Shown here piece after piece: positions 1 through 5,436 of a stretch of 5,466 bases of DNA (positions are counted from its first letter, which is position 1; the number at the start of each line of letters is the position of its first letter). The stretch spans positions 1-5,466 of the forward strand of contig WJKG01000182.1 in assembly GCA_014729205.1 (NCBI GenBank), written 5' to 3'. The translations under genes and the position numbers were made by a program. The notes below the pieces were generated by a model that saw nothing but the letters and a program-made list of their open reading frames with translations, ran no database searches and had not been told where the DNA came from. The DNA comes from a candidate division GN15 bacterium (GTDB lineage Bacteria; Zixibacteria; MSB-5A5; GN15; FEB-12).

Positions 1-414
1 GGCTACTACACCGCCATGATCTTCGAGGGAACCGGCGATCTGGTCAGCTCGCTGGATCGTTTCCTCAAGCTCGAAGAGCCGTATGTCCGGCATCTCACCA
101 TTCGCTGGGACAACCGCAAGATGGTCGTCCGCAAGAAACCAGGCGATGAAGAAGCTGAGGAACAACAGGCTGGTGAGCAGCAAGAGACTACTACCCCCGC
201 TCCACGTCCCCAGGGAAGTGGCCGTCGCGAGGAGCCGTCGGAGACGGAGCCTCAAGCTACCGCTACTGCGGAAGCGTCCGCCGAGAGCGAGGAAGAGAAA
301 CCGGCCGCCGAGCCAACAGCCGATCAGCCAGCTGCAGAGTCAAGCCAGACCGAGCAGCCAGCCGCTGAGCAGGCGGAATCGGGTGAACCCGAGGATACGG
401 ACAAGACTGAGTAG
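1..414 (+). CDS. rpsF: 30S ribosomal protein S6, C-terminal part with long acidic tail (5' truncated by window edge)
   Basis: The frame is open from base 1 and ends at TAG 412-414, giving 137 visible residues; the true start lies upstream of the window. Residues 1-38 match the end of the S6 fold: GYYTAMIFEG, then a helix (LVSSLDRFLKLEE), then YVRHLTIRW, the last strand. S6 binds 16S rRNA in the platform of the small subunit as a heterodimer with S18, whose gene follows directly. From about residue 42 the protein becomes a tail of about 95 residues rich in Glu, Ala, Pro, Gln and Thr, with almost no hydrophobic residues, so probably disordered. It contains three PAAE units (residues 101-104, 110-113, 120-123). 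Acidic extensions on S6 are known in various bacteria, but this one is as long as a typical S6 core. Identity is firm from fold pattern plus neighbours; the function of the tail is unknown. Confidence 0.93.
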   Translation, partial: GYYTAMIFEGTGDLVSSLDRFLKLEEPYVRHLTIRWDNRKMVVRKKPGDEEAEEQQAGEQQETTTPAPRPQGSGRREEPSETEPQATATAEASAESEEEKPAAEPTADQPAAESSQTEQPAAEQAESGEPEDTDKTE

Positions 415-471
415 CCTCGGTCCAACCATCAATTGCAAGTGAGAATTCTTGAGATTACTTAGGAGATAGTT

Positions 472-699
472 ATGGCAGTCGCACGTCGTAAGAAGATCTG
501 TCGGTTTCGCGAAAACCGTATCGGTTACATTGACTACAAAGATGAACGCCTGCTGCGTCGCTTTGTCAATGAGCGGGGTAAAATGATTCCGCGTCGCATT
601 TCCGGTAACTGCGCCAAAGCACAGCGCCTGCTTACCAAGGCGATCAAGCGCGCCCGCTACATGGCGATTCTGCCGTTCGAAGGCGAATCGTTCCGTTAA
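472..699 (+). CDS. rpsR: 30S ribosomal protein S18
   Basis: This 75-residue protein is a full-length, rather short S18. It carries the family core: CRF at 10-12, IDYKDERLLRRFV at 20-32, ERGKMIPRRISG at 34-45, then AIKRARYMAILPF at 57-69. S18 pairs with S6 on the platform of the 30S subunit. The ATG is preceded by AGGAG at 461-465 with six bases between, a good ribosome-binding site, so the start is secure. Cys10 and Cys47 (in GNCAKAQR) are present, but the second Cys of the CxxC pair found in zinc-type S18 proteins is Arg13, so this looks like a form that has lost at least part of the metal site. The gene lies 57 bases after rpsF, with no ssb gene between, and four bases before the DUF2232 gene. 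Confidence 0.98.
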   Translation: MAVARRKKICRFRENRIGYIDYKDERLLRRFVNERGKMIPRRISGNCAKAQRLLTKAIKRARYMAILPFEGESFR

Positions 700-703
700 T
701 GCC

Positions 704-1705
704 ATGACCGTGGACTCACCCGCGGCGAAGGCTACCAGTGTACCCAGGCGGCTCGGTTCCTACCTGGCCGCCGCAGGAGTGGTGGCCTATGCTCTTCTGG
801 CCTTTGCCCGACCCGGTGAATGGGGCGGGCTGCCAGCTGCTGTGCTGGCCGCAGCGGTGCTGTATCCACTTTCGATATACGTATACTACGGGTTGGCTCG
901 CATGACCTACCTCAACCAAATGCCGCTGCTGACTGTGACCGCCGTCATAGCCATTGCACTATCGGCCCTGATGGCCAACAGCAGCAGCGCCTGGCAGGTC
1001 ATTTTCAACTGGGCCCTGGTTCTCGGTGGTGGCTTCATGGCCGGGTGGCAACTCCGGCGCGGATACACCTTTGGACGAGTGTTTCGCAATACCGCCATCT
1101 ACCTGGTGATCGTCGGAGCGATTCTCTGGTACCCGATCTGGAGCCAGACGGTGGGGCAGGCGGCTTTGACAGTCGAGGCAATGGCACCGGATATCGAGGC
1201 TGCGATGCGGACCCTGGGCGTTCAAGAGAACGCCGTTGGTGCTCAGGTTGACGATTTGAAGCGGTTCTTGGTGCTCATGATCGAGCTGAGCCCGGCCACA
1301 ATGATAATCAACATCCTGGTGCAGTTTGGCATCGGGTTCGCCTTCTTCGCCTGGTGGGCGAGTCGGCACCATGCGCACCTGCGACTCTCGCCGTTTCGCA
1401 TGTGGAAGGCACCTTTCGGACTCACACCGGTCCTTGTGGTCGCGGTGGCGCTTCGGTTCCTGGGCGGCGATATACTGCGCATCGTCGCCGACAACACACT
1501 GCTGGTCCTCTCAGTCGTTTACTGCCTTACGGGGCTGGCCGTGTGCGAGTACTATTTGCGCAAGTTCGGGTTCGGAACAGCCATGAGGGTCCTGTTCTAT
1601 ATCGCCCTGTTTCTGAGCCAGTTTGTTGGCTATATCGTCGTGGCGCTGATCGGTTTTGCCGACAGCTTCCGCGACTGGCGCAAGGTGCAATTGGCGCACC
1701 TGTAG
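704..1705 (+). CDS. DUF2232 family multi-pass membrane protein (YybS-like)
   Basis: The 333-residue product is strongly hydrophobic, with about eight or nine likely membrane segments (roughly 18-36, 43-65, 72-90, 97-115, 130-148, one long stretch 186-218, 238-256, 262-282, 294-317). A polar, mildly acidic loop at about 155-185 separates the two halves. The C-terminal half shows DUF2232 hallmarks: LSPFRMWKAPFG at 228-239, an Asn-containing helix near 264, a Gly-Leu-Ala-Val helix near 277-280, and a terminal ADSFRDWRK at 319-327. The molecular function of the family is not established; members sit in ribosomal-protein neighbourhoods, and B. subtilis YybS is encoded close to rplI. The start is four bases after the rpsR stop and has no clear Shine-Dalgarno, which suggests translational coupling to rpsR. 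Assignment rests on motif pattern, topology and position; the physiological role is unknown. Confidence 0.85.
   Translation: MTVDSPAAKATSVPRRLGSYLAAAGVVAYALLAFARPGEWGGLPAAVLAAAVLYPLSIYVYYGLARMTYLNQMPLLTVTAVIAIALSALMANSSSAWQVIFNWALVLGGGFMAGWQLRRGYTFGRVFRNTAIYLVIVGAILWYPIWSQTVGQAALTVEAMAPDIEAAMRTLGVQENAVGAQVDDLKRFLVLMIELSPATMIINILVQFGIGFAFFAWWASRHHAHLRLSPFRMWKAPFGLTPVLVVAVALRFLGGDILRIVADNTLLVLSVVYCLTGLAVCEYYLRKFGFGTAMRVLFYIALFLSQFVGYIVVALIGFADSFRDWRKVQLAHL
1683..1701 (+). repeat. Small perfect stem-loop at the 3' end of the DUF2232 gene
   Basis: AGGTGC (1683-1688) and GCACCT (1696-1701) are perfect inverted copies around a seven-base loop. The structure ends just before the stop codon (1703-1705), 46 bases before the rplI start. 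No U-run follows, so it does not look like an intrinsic terminator. It could affect mRNA processing or stability between a membrane-protein cistron and a highly expressed ribosomal cistron, or be a chance six-base match. Confidence 0.35.
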
Positions 1706-1732
1706 CAAGACGAAAAAACGTTGCATAGATAC

Positions 1733-1741
1733 AGGAAAGGG
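1733..1741 (+). promoter_or_regulatory. Ribosome-binding site of rplI (decides the start)
   Basis: The purine stretch AGGAAAGGG ends six bases before ATG 1748. It lies inside the extra codons that a start at TTG 1721 would include, so it supports the ATG at 1748. The resulting protein begins MKVILRED, the usual L9 N-terminus. Confidence 0.8.
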
Positions 1742-1747
1742 AATACC

Positions 1748-2194
1748 ATGAAAGTGATTCTGCGTGAAGATCTTGCGGGTATCGGTGAGGCCGGTGAGAC
1801 GGTCGAGGTCAAAGACGGATACGGCCGCAACTATCTGTTCCCGCGCAAACTGGCTATCCCCGCTACCAAGGGGAACCTGCGCTCGATCGATGAGGTCAAG
1901 CGCCAGAAAGAGCTTCGCGATCGCAAGCGCCGTCGCGAGGCAGAGAAGATCAAAGAGCGGATCGAAAAGCTCTCGCTCAACAAAGAGGTCAAGGTCGGCG
2001 AGGAAGACAAGCTGTACGGTTCCGTCACATCCGGTGACATCGCCGAACTGCTGGCCGCCGAAGGTGTAACAGTAGATAAGCGGTCGATCGAACTGGAAAG
2101 CCCCATCAAGGCACTCGGGGTCTACACAGTACCGGTCAAGATCGAAAAAGACGTTACCGCGGACCTTAAGCTCTGGGTGGTGAAAGAGACATAA
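1748..2194 (+). CDS. rplI: 50S ribosomal protein L9
   Basis: The 148-residue protein has the normal L9 length and architecture. The N-terminal rRNA-binding domain begins MKVILREDLAGIGEAGETVE and contains the signature GYGRNYLFPRKLAIPAT at 24-40. A long, highly charged connecting helix follows at about 41-75. The C-terminal domain contains LYGSVTSGDIAELL at 89-102 and ends in a beta strand (ADLKLWVVKE). L9 binds 23S rRNA near the base of the L1 stalk and projects from the large subunit; in other bacteria it helps limit frameshifting. A TTG at 1721 is in frame but is rejected because the ribosome-binding site lies between it and ATG 1748. In the signature, Lys34 occupies a place that is often Gly, a variation that does not disturb the assignment. 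The BFN gene follows after three bases. Confidence 0.98.
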   Translation: MKVILREDLAGIGEAGETVEVKDGYGRNYLFPRKLAIPATKGNLRSIDEVKRQKELRDRKRRREAEKIKERIEKLSLNKEVKVGEEDKLYGSVTSGDIAELLAAEGVTVDKRSIELESPIKALGVYTVPVKIEKDVTADLKLWVVKET

Positions 2195-2197
2195 TTG

Positions 2198-2746
2198 ATG
2201 GCAATGTTGGAAGCAAAAGTAGATGGTTTGGCTCTGGATATGACAACTAACACACCGGTCGTGGTGCTTGCTCCGGTCGAGGCAGAAAAAGTCCTGCCCA
2301 TCTGGATCGGCCACGCCGAGGCGTGGGGTATAGCCATGCAGCTTTCCGGTGTGAAGAGCAAACGACCGATGACCTATGACCTGATGGGCCGTATCATAGA
2401 GACGATGCAGGCCCGGGTCGACCGTGTCGAGGTTACCGAACTCAAAGAGCAGACATTCTACGCCGTGATTCACGTATCCCGTGGCGATGAGTCGTTTACG
2501 ATCGACGCTCGTCCGTCGGATTCAATCGCCCTGGCGCTCAAGATGGAGGCGCCAATCATGATCAACGAGGACCTGCTGAACCTGGACGTCCCCGAACCGG
2601 ATACCGGCGAGGAGGGGTACCAGAAACCGTCTGAGTCCCAGGATGAGCCCGGTCCAGGCAGTCATCAGATGCCGACCGATCCGGAATCACTTCGTGAACG
2701 ATTGAAACGTATCAACCCTGAGGACTTCGGGAAGTATTCGCTGTAG
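2198..2746 (+). CDS. Bifunctional nuclease (BFN/DUF151) family protein
   Basis: The 182-residue product matches the BFN/DUF151 family across its conserved core: VVVLAP near 21-26, LPIWIG at 33-38 followed by the EA pair at 41-42, KRPMTYDLM at 55-63, TFYAV at 86-90, and DARPSDSIALAL at 103-114. Some plant members have been reported to have DNase and RNase activity; for most bacterial members the substrate is unknown. After the core a hydrophilic linker rich in Pro, Glu, Ser and Gly (about 129-160) leads to a conserved-looking tail, LRERLKRINPEDFGKYSL (165-182). The motif usually written RP(L/M)THDL has Tyr60 in place of His. Possible starts are TTG 2195, ATG 2198 and ATG 2204; ATG 2198 is chosen because GAAAGAG (2182-2188) ends nine bases upstream. 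The gene begins three bases after rplI and its stop abuts the next ATG. Confidence 0.9.
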   Translation: MAMLEAKVDGLALDMTTNTPVVVLAPVEAEKVLPIWIGHAEAWGIAMQLSGVKSKRPMTYDLMGRIIETMQARVDRVEVTELKEQTFYAVIHVSRGDESFTIDARPSDSIALALKMEAPIMINEDLLNLDVPEPDTGEEGYQKPSESQDEPGPGSHQMPTDPESLRERLKRINPEDFGKYSL

Positions 2747-4579
2747 ATGGATCTACACTGTTGGCGAGTCATCCTGCTCGCAGCGATCTGCCTGCTGGTG
2801 CCGGTCATGGCCCCGGCAGCGACCATAGACGACAACCCGGACGTTGTCTCCGACTATACCAAGGGCCAGCGGCTCATGCGCGAAGGTGACTTCGCCCAGG
2901 CCGCCCGTGTCTTTGAGCAACTGGCCGGATTGCATTCCGACAGCAAGAACGTTGATCTGTTTATCTTCCAACGTGCCAAGGCGAAGTACTATGCCCGCGA
3001 ATACGCAGACGCCCAGGCGGGATTCACTTATTTCCTGGATCGCTTCACCGGCTCTGAGTTCCGAGCCCACGCTTTCTTCTTTCTGGGCAACACCCTCTAT
3101 CTCAAAGCGCAACTGAAACCAGCCCTCGATAACTGGCTGAGTGCCTGGCGCCTTTCGAACGACAAGCGACTGGATCGCCTCGTCCTTGCCAGCGTGCGCG
3201 AGTCTGCCGAGCAGGCAGGGCAGGTGCCCATCTCCAGGGGGCAACTGTCGATGCTCTCCGCGGATCGTCGATGTGAGCTGGTTGCGGCCCTGGCTCGTGG
3301 ACTTGTGGATGCCGGCAATCCTGAACAGGCTGGAGCGTTGGCCCGCGGTTGCGAATCAATCGTCAATGTTTCCGACATGGCTGGTGGTAAGGAACGCCGA
3401 AAGAAGTTCTGGGAAGTTGCCGTGGTGCTTCCGTTTACTGGAGAACTGGCCGATTATGGCAACGATATTTACAGTGGCGCCGTGATCGCAGCCGAGTTCT
3501 TCCGCAACGAACAAGACAAACGAATCAGCCTGACACCCTACGACACCAAGGGCGACCCCATCGAGGCCGCCCGTATCGTACATGAGCTTGCAGAGCAGGC
3601 CGGGACCGATGCTGTCATCGGGCCCCTTACCAGCGAGGAAGCTGCGGTTGCCTCGGCTGTACTCAGTTGTGCCAACCTGCCCATGCTGGTTCCGGCCGCT
3701 TCGGAGGCAGGCTTCACCGAACTCGCCGCCGGCGTTTTCCAGATGTCGGCCTCAGTAGAATTGCAGGGGATACGCATGGCCGAATACGCTGCTTTTGAAC
3801 TCAGTGCCGATTCGGCCGCCGTTATTACACCTACCTCACCCGATGAACTCCGCATGTCACGTGCCTTTGTGGATCGTTTTGAACAGCTTGGTGGCGAAAT
3901 GGTCGCCGTTGAGTACTACCGACCACGCGACAGGGACTTCGGCCCCTACGTGCGCGATGTGAAGGGAATAATCATTGGCCAGGAGCCAGACTCCACCTTC
4001 TTTATCAATGCTAAGGGAGACACTTTGGAGTTCGACGGTGTCCCGGCTCATGTCGACTGCCTGTTCCTGCCGGGAAGTGCCAGTCAGATGCGCCTCTTGC
4101 TACCGCAGATCCAGTTCTACAATCTGCAGGGTGCGCTGCTTGGATCGGATGGCTGGGGCGATCAGGTTGTCTATAAGCTCGGCGATGAAATCACTCGCGA
4201 TGCCGTATTCCCGTCGACCTTCCTGGTTTCACCGAATACGGCGGAGGCCCTTCGCTTTGGCGCTGCCTACGATTCCCGGTACGCCGAACAACCGGGACGA
4301 TTGGCGAATCTGGGCTACGATGCCGTCACCCTGATTGGCCAGGCCATTGCTGGCGGAGCCAACTCGCGCGCTACACTTATCGATGCCCTCTCTCGGACGC
4401 AAGCATGGGCCGGTGCTGCCGGCATGATCACCTTTGGCGAACACCGGGAGAACCTGCAGATGCCGCTATATCGGATCAGCGATGGTCAGGCGATGCCGAT
4501 CGAGCCAACCAGCGAGGAGATGACCTCGCAGCATTCGCCGGAGGCTGTCTCATCACCAGAACCGCTGTCGTCTCCGTAG
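2747..4579 (+). CDS. Secreted TPR plus periplasmic-binding-fold protein (LpoA-like PBP activator / ABC substrate-binding family)
   Basis: The 610-residue product starts with a signal peptide: hydrophobic core at about 8-20 and a likely signal peptidase I site after APA (22-24). Cys15 is not in a proper lipobox (residue -1 is Ile), so a lipoprotein is unlikely. Residues about 34-140 form helical TPR-like repeats (GQRLMREGDFAQAARVFEQL; YYAREYADAQAGFTYFLDRF; HAFFFLGNTLYLKAQLKPAL). Residues 221 to about 577 form a type 1 periplasmic-binding fold: VAVVLPFTGELADYGNDI at 224-241, YDTKGD at 265-270, AVIGPLTSEEA at 289-299, GSDGW at 466-470. The TPR-then-binding-fold order is that of LpoA, which activates PBP1A in gammaproteobacteria; LivK-like amino-acid binding proteins share the second fold. 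No permease or ATPase gene is adjacent, which favours a non-transport envelope role, but this is inference. The Ser/Glu/Pro-rich C-terminus (587-610) is probably disordered. The ATG directly follows the BFN stop (TAGATG) and lacks a well-placed Shine-Dalgarno. Confidence 0.82.
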   Translation: MDLHCWRVILLAAICLLVPVMAPAATIDDNPDVVSDYTKGQRLMREGDFAQAARVFEQLAGLHSDSKNVDLFIFQRAKAKYYAREYADAQAGFTYFLDRFTGSEFRAHAFFFLGNTLYLKAQLKPALDNWLSAWRLSNDKRLDRLVLASVRESAEQAGQVPISRGQLSMLSADRRCELVAALARGLVDAGNPEQAGALARGCESIVNVSDMAGGKERRKKFWEVAVVLPFTGELADYGNDIYSGAVIAAEFFRNEQDKRISLTPYDTKGDPIEAARIVHELAEQAGTDAVIGPLTSEEAAVASAVLSCANLPMLVPAASEAGFTELAAGVFQMSASVELQGIRMAEYAAFELSADSAAVITPTSPDELRMSRAFVDRFEQLGGEMVAVEYYRPRDRDFGPYVRDVKGIIIGQEPDSTFFINAKGDTLEFDGVPAHVDCLFLPGSASQMRLLLPQIQFYNLQGALLGSDGWGDQVVYKLGDEITRDAVFPSTFLVSPNTAEALRFGAAYDSRYAEQPGRLANLGYDAVTLIGQAIAGGANSRATLIDALSRTQAWAGAAGMITFGEHRENLQMPLYRISDGQAMPIEPTSEEMTSQHSPEAVSSPEPLSSP

Positions 4580-4580
4580 C

Positions 4581-4605
4581 GCAGTGGGCACCACCAGGCC
4601 ACTGC
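4581..4605 (+). terminator. Stem-loop after the LpoA-like gene, possible terminator
   Basis: GCAGTGG (4581-4587) and CCACTGC (4599-4605) form a perfect seven-base-pair stem with an 11-base loop, two bases after the stop at 4579. The following bases (TCTGTAATTCAATTC) are only moderately T-rich, so efficient intrinsic termination is uncertain. Its position right after a stop codon and before a promoter-like sequence supports a role as an end of the upstream unit. Confidence 0.5.
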
Positions 4606-4626
4606 TCTGTAATTCAATTCCCCCGT

Positions 4627-4654
4627 TTGCGATTCACGTTCTGGTTCGTATATT
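4627..4654 (+). promoter_or_regulatory. Putative sigma-70-type promoter for the 68-aa protein gene
   Basis: TTGCGA (4627-4632, four of six matches to the -35 consensus) and TATATT (4649-4654, five of six to the -10 consensus) are separated by 16 bases. Transcription would begin near 4661, leaving a leader of about 45 bases before the TTG start. The element lies in a locally AT-richer stretch between the stem-loop at 4581-4605 and the next gene. If the host's main sigma factor uses a different consensus, this match is less meaningful. Confidence 0.45.
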
Positions 4655-4692
4655 CTGCACAGTCAAAAGGTATCACAAACACTCCAGTGAAC

Positions 4693-4698
4693 AAGGAG
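4693..4698 (+). promoter_or_regulatory. Ribosome-binding site of the 68-aa protein (supports a TTG start)
   Basis: AAGGAG lies seven bases before TTG 4706, near-ideal spacing. The next in-frame ATG (codon 10, 4733) has no comparable site, so the TTG is very likely the true start. Confidence 0.75.
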
Positions 4699-4705
4699 CC
4701 GCGTT

Positions 4706-4912
4706 TTGGACAATAAGCATATAGCTCTGAAGATGGTCGTCAACGGCGAGGAAAAGGAAATCACCTACGAAGAACTGGCCCTCTCCAACAACCTGGCTCA
4801 GGAAGCCCTGGTGCGCCTGCTGATCGACAAGGGCGTCTTCAAGCCCGAGGAACTCATGCAGAAAATGGAAGCTGTCAAGAAAGAGCGCTACCGCACGCCC
4901 GATCAGCAGTAG
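4706..4912 (+). CDS. Uncharacterised small protein, 68 aa
   Basis: I do not recognise a named family. The product is soluble and charged. It reads as a short beta-like N-terminus (KHIALKMVVNGEEKEIT, 4-20), a helix with YEELALSNNL (21-30), a helix AQEALVRLLIDKGVF (31-45), and a charged C-terminal helix (KPEELMQKMEAVKKERY, 46-62). The pattern 'EALVRLLIDKGVFKPEEL' resembles a motif in several small bacterial proteins, in which a helix, a KG turn and a second helix ending in E-E-L/F follow each other; this is a general likeness, not a family assignment. There is no signal peptide or membrane segment. Coding status is supported by the strong AAGGAG site with a TTG start, a promoter-like element upstream, and clean protein-like composition. 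It is 24 bases ahead of the membrane-protein gene on the same strand and may be cotranscribed with it. Confidence 0.75.
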   Translation: MDNKHIALKMVVNGEEKEITYEELALSNNLAQEALVRLLIDKGVFKPEELMQKMEAVKKERYRTPDQQ

Positions 4913-4936
4913 CTCGACATAACACACCGATTCTCC

Positions 4937-5428
4937 ATGTCAAGACAGCCCGAAAAGGTCGATATCGACAAAGTCAAACAGGAGGCAGAGATCTCCTGGA
5001 CAGCGCACCCAATGAAGCGTAAACCGGCAGTCACCGCCGCTGTGTCGGCGTTTATCATACTCTGTGCGATGCTCGTATACTATATCATCGATTCGCGTGG
5101 GTTTGCCATCCTCGCTGCGGTTGTTTTGTTTGCCTCACTCGCCAAATTCTACTTCCCCACGACGTACTTTTTCACGCCCGAGGCGATCTACATCAAGACC
5201 ATGACTCAGACGCTTAAGAAGCCCTGGTCGCTATTCCGCAGCTACTACCCTGACCGCAACGGTGTGTTACTCTCGCCATTCGTGGAACCGTCGAGACTGG
5301 AGAACTTCCGTGGTCTGTACGTCATGTTCGAGGGAAACCGCGAGGATGTCATGGCGTATATCAAGAACCGCGCCAAAAGACAGAAGACCGACGAGGCGGC
5401 CAACGAGAGTCAGAAAGATGAGGCATAG
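4937..5428 (+). CDS. Uncharacterised two-helix membrane protein with cytoplasmic C-terminal domain
   Basis: The 163-residue product has a charged N-terminus (1-30), two closely spaced hydrophobic segments (about 31-51 and 55-73) forming a probable hairpin, and then a soluble domain. That domain begins YFPTTYFFTPEAIYIKT (72-88) and has a run of aromatic and conserved-looking residues: W97, F100, Y103, GVLLSPF at 109-115, SRLENFRGLYV at 119-129, GNREDV at 133-138. Short strands followed by an ending helix (EDVMAYIKNRAKRQ) after a membrane hairpin recall bacterial PH-like (bPH/YcxB-type) membrane proteins, but this is a fold guess without a decisive motif. The tail from 146 is charged and probably flexible. 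ATG 4937 has no visible Shine-Dalgarno; Met26 (5012) is an alternative but would remove much of the charged N-terminus. The positive KRK at 27-29 before the first helix suggests both termini are cytoplasmic. Confidence 0.8.
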   Translation: MSRQPEKVDIDKVKQEAEISWTAHPMKRKPAVTAAVSAFIILCAMLVYYIIDSRGFAILAAVVLFASLAKFYFPTTYFFTPEAIYIKTMTQTLKKPWSLFRSYYPDRNGVLLSPFVEPSRLENFRGLYVMFEGNREDVMAYIKNRAKRQKTDEAANESQKDEA

Positions 5429-5436
5429 ATCCCAAG

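Noticed and set aside
287..384. Possible DNA tandem repeat behind the PAAE units
   Set aside because: The three units use different codons and irregular spacing, so it is a protein-level low-complexity pattern rather than a recent DNA repeat.
437..460. Weak inverted repeat AAGTGA/TTACTT just before the rpsR ribosome-binding site
   Set aside because: The stem is six pairs including one G-U wobble, AT-rich and with a 12-base loop; it would be unstable and is likely chance.
340..705. Minus-strand frame over rpsR
   Set aside because: It is opposite the clear S18 gene and shows no recognisable protein features.
1511..2473. Long minus-strand open frame opposite DUF2232, rplI and BFN
   Set aside because: It lies fully opposite three well-identified plus-strand genes, and its composition (many His, Cys, Phe, Asp) is that of an antisense shadow.
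2789..2791. Cys15 of the LpoA-like protein as a lipoprotein cysteine
   Set aside because: The preceding residues are Leu-Ala-Ala-Ile; Ile at -1 does not fit a lipobox, and an AxA signal peptidase I site lies just after the hydrophobic core.
4979..4995. AGGAGG-like sequence and GAGATCTC palindrome inside the membrane-protein gene
   Set aside because: No start codon in frame sits at a useful distance (Met26 is 26 bases away), so it does not define an alternative start; the eight-base palindrome is expected by chance.
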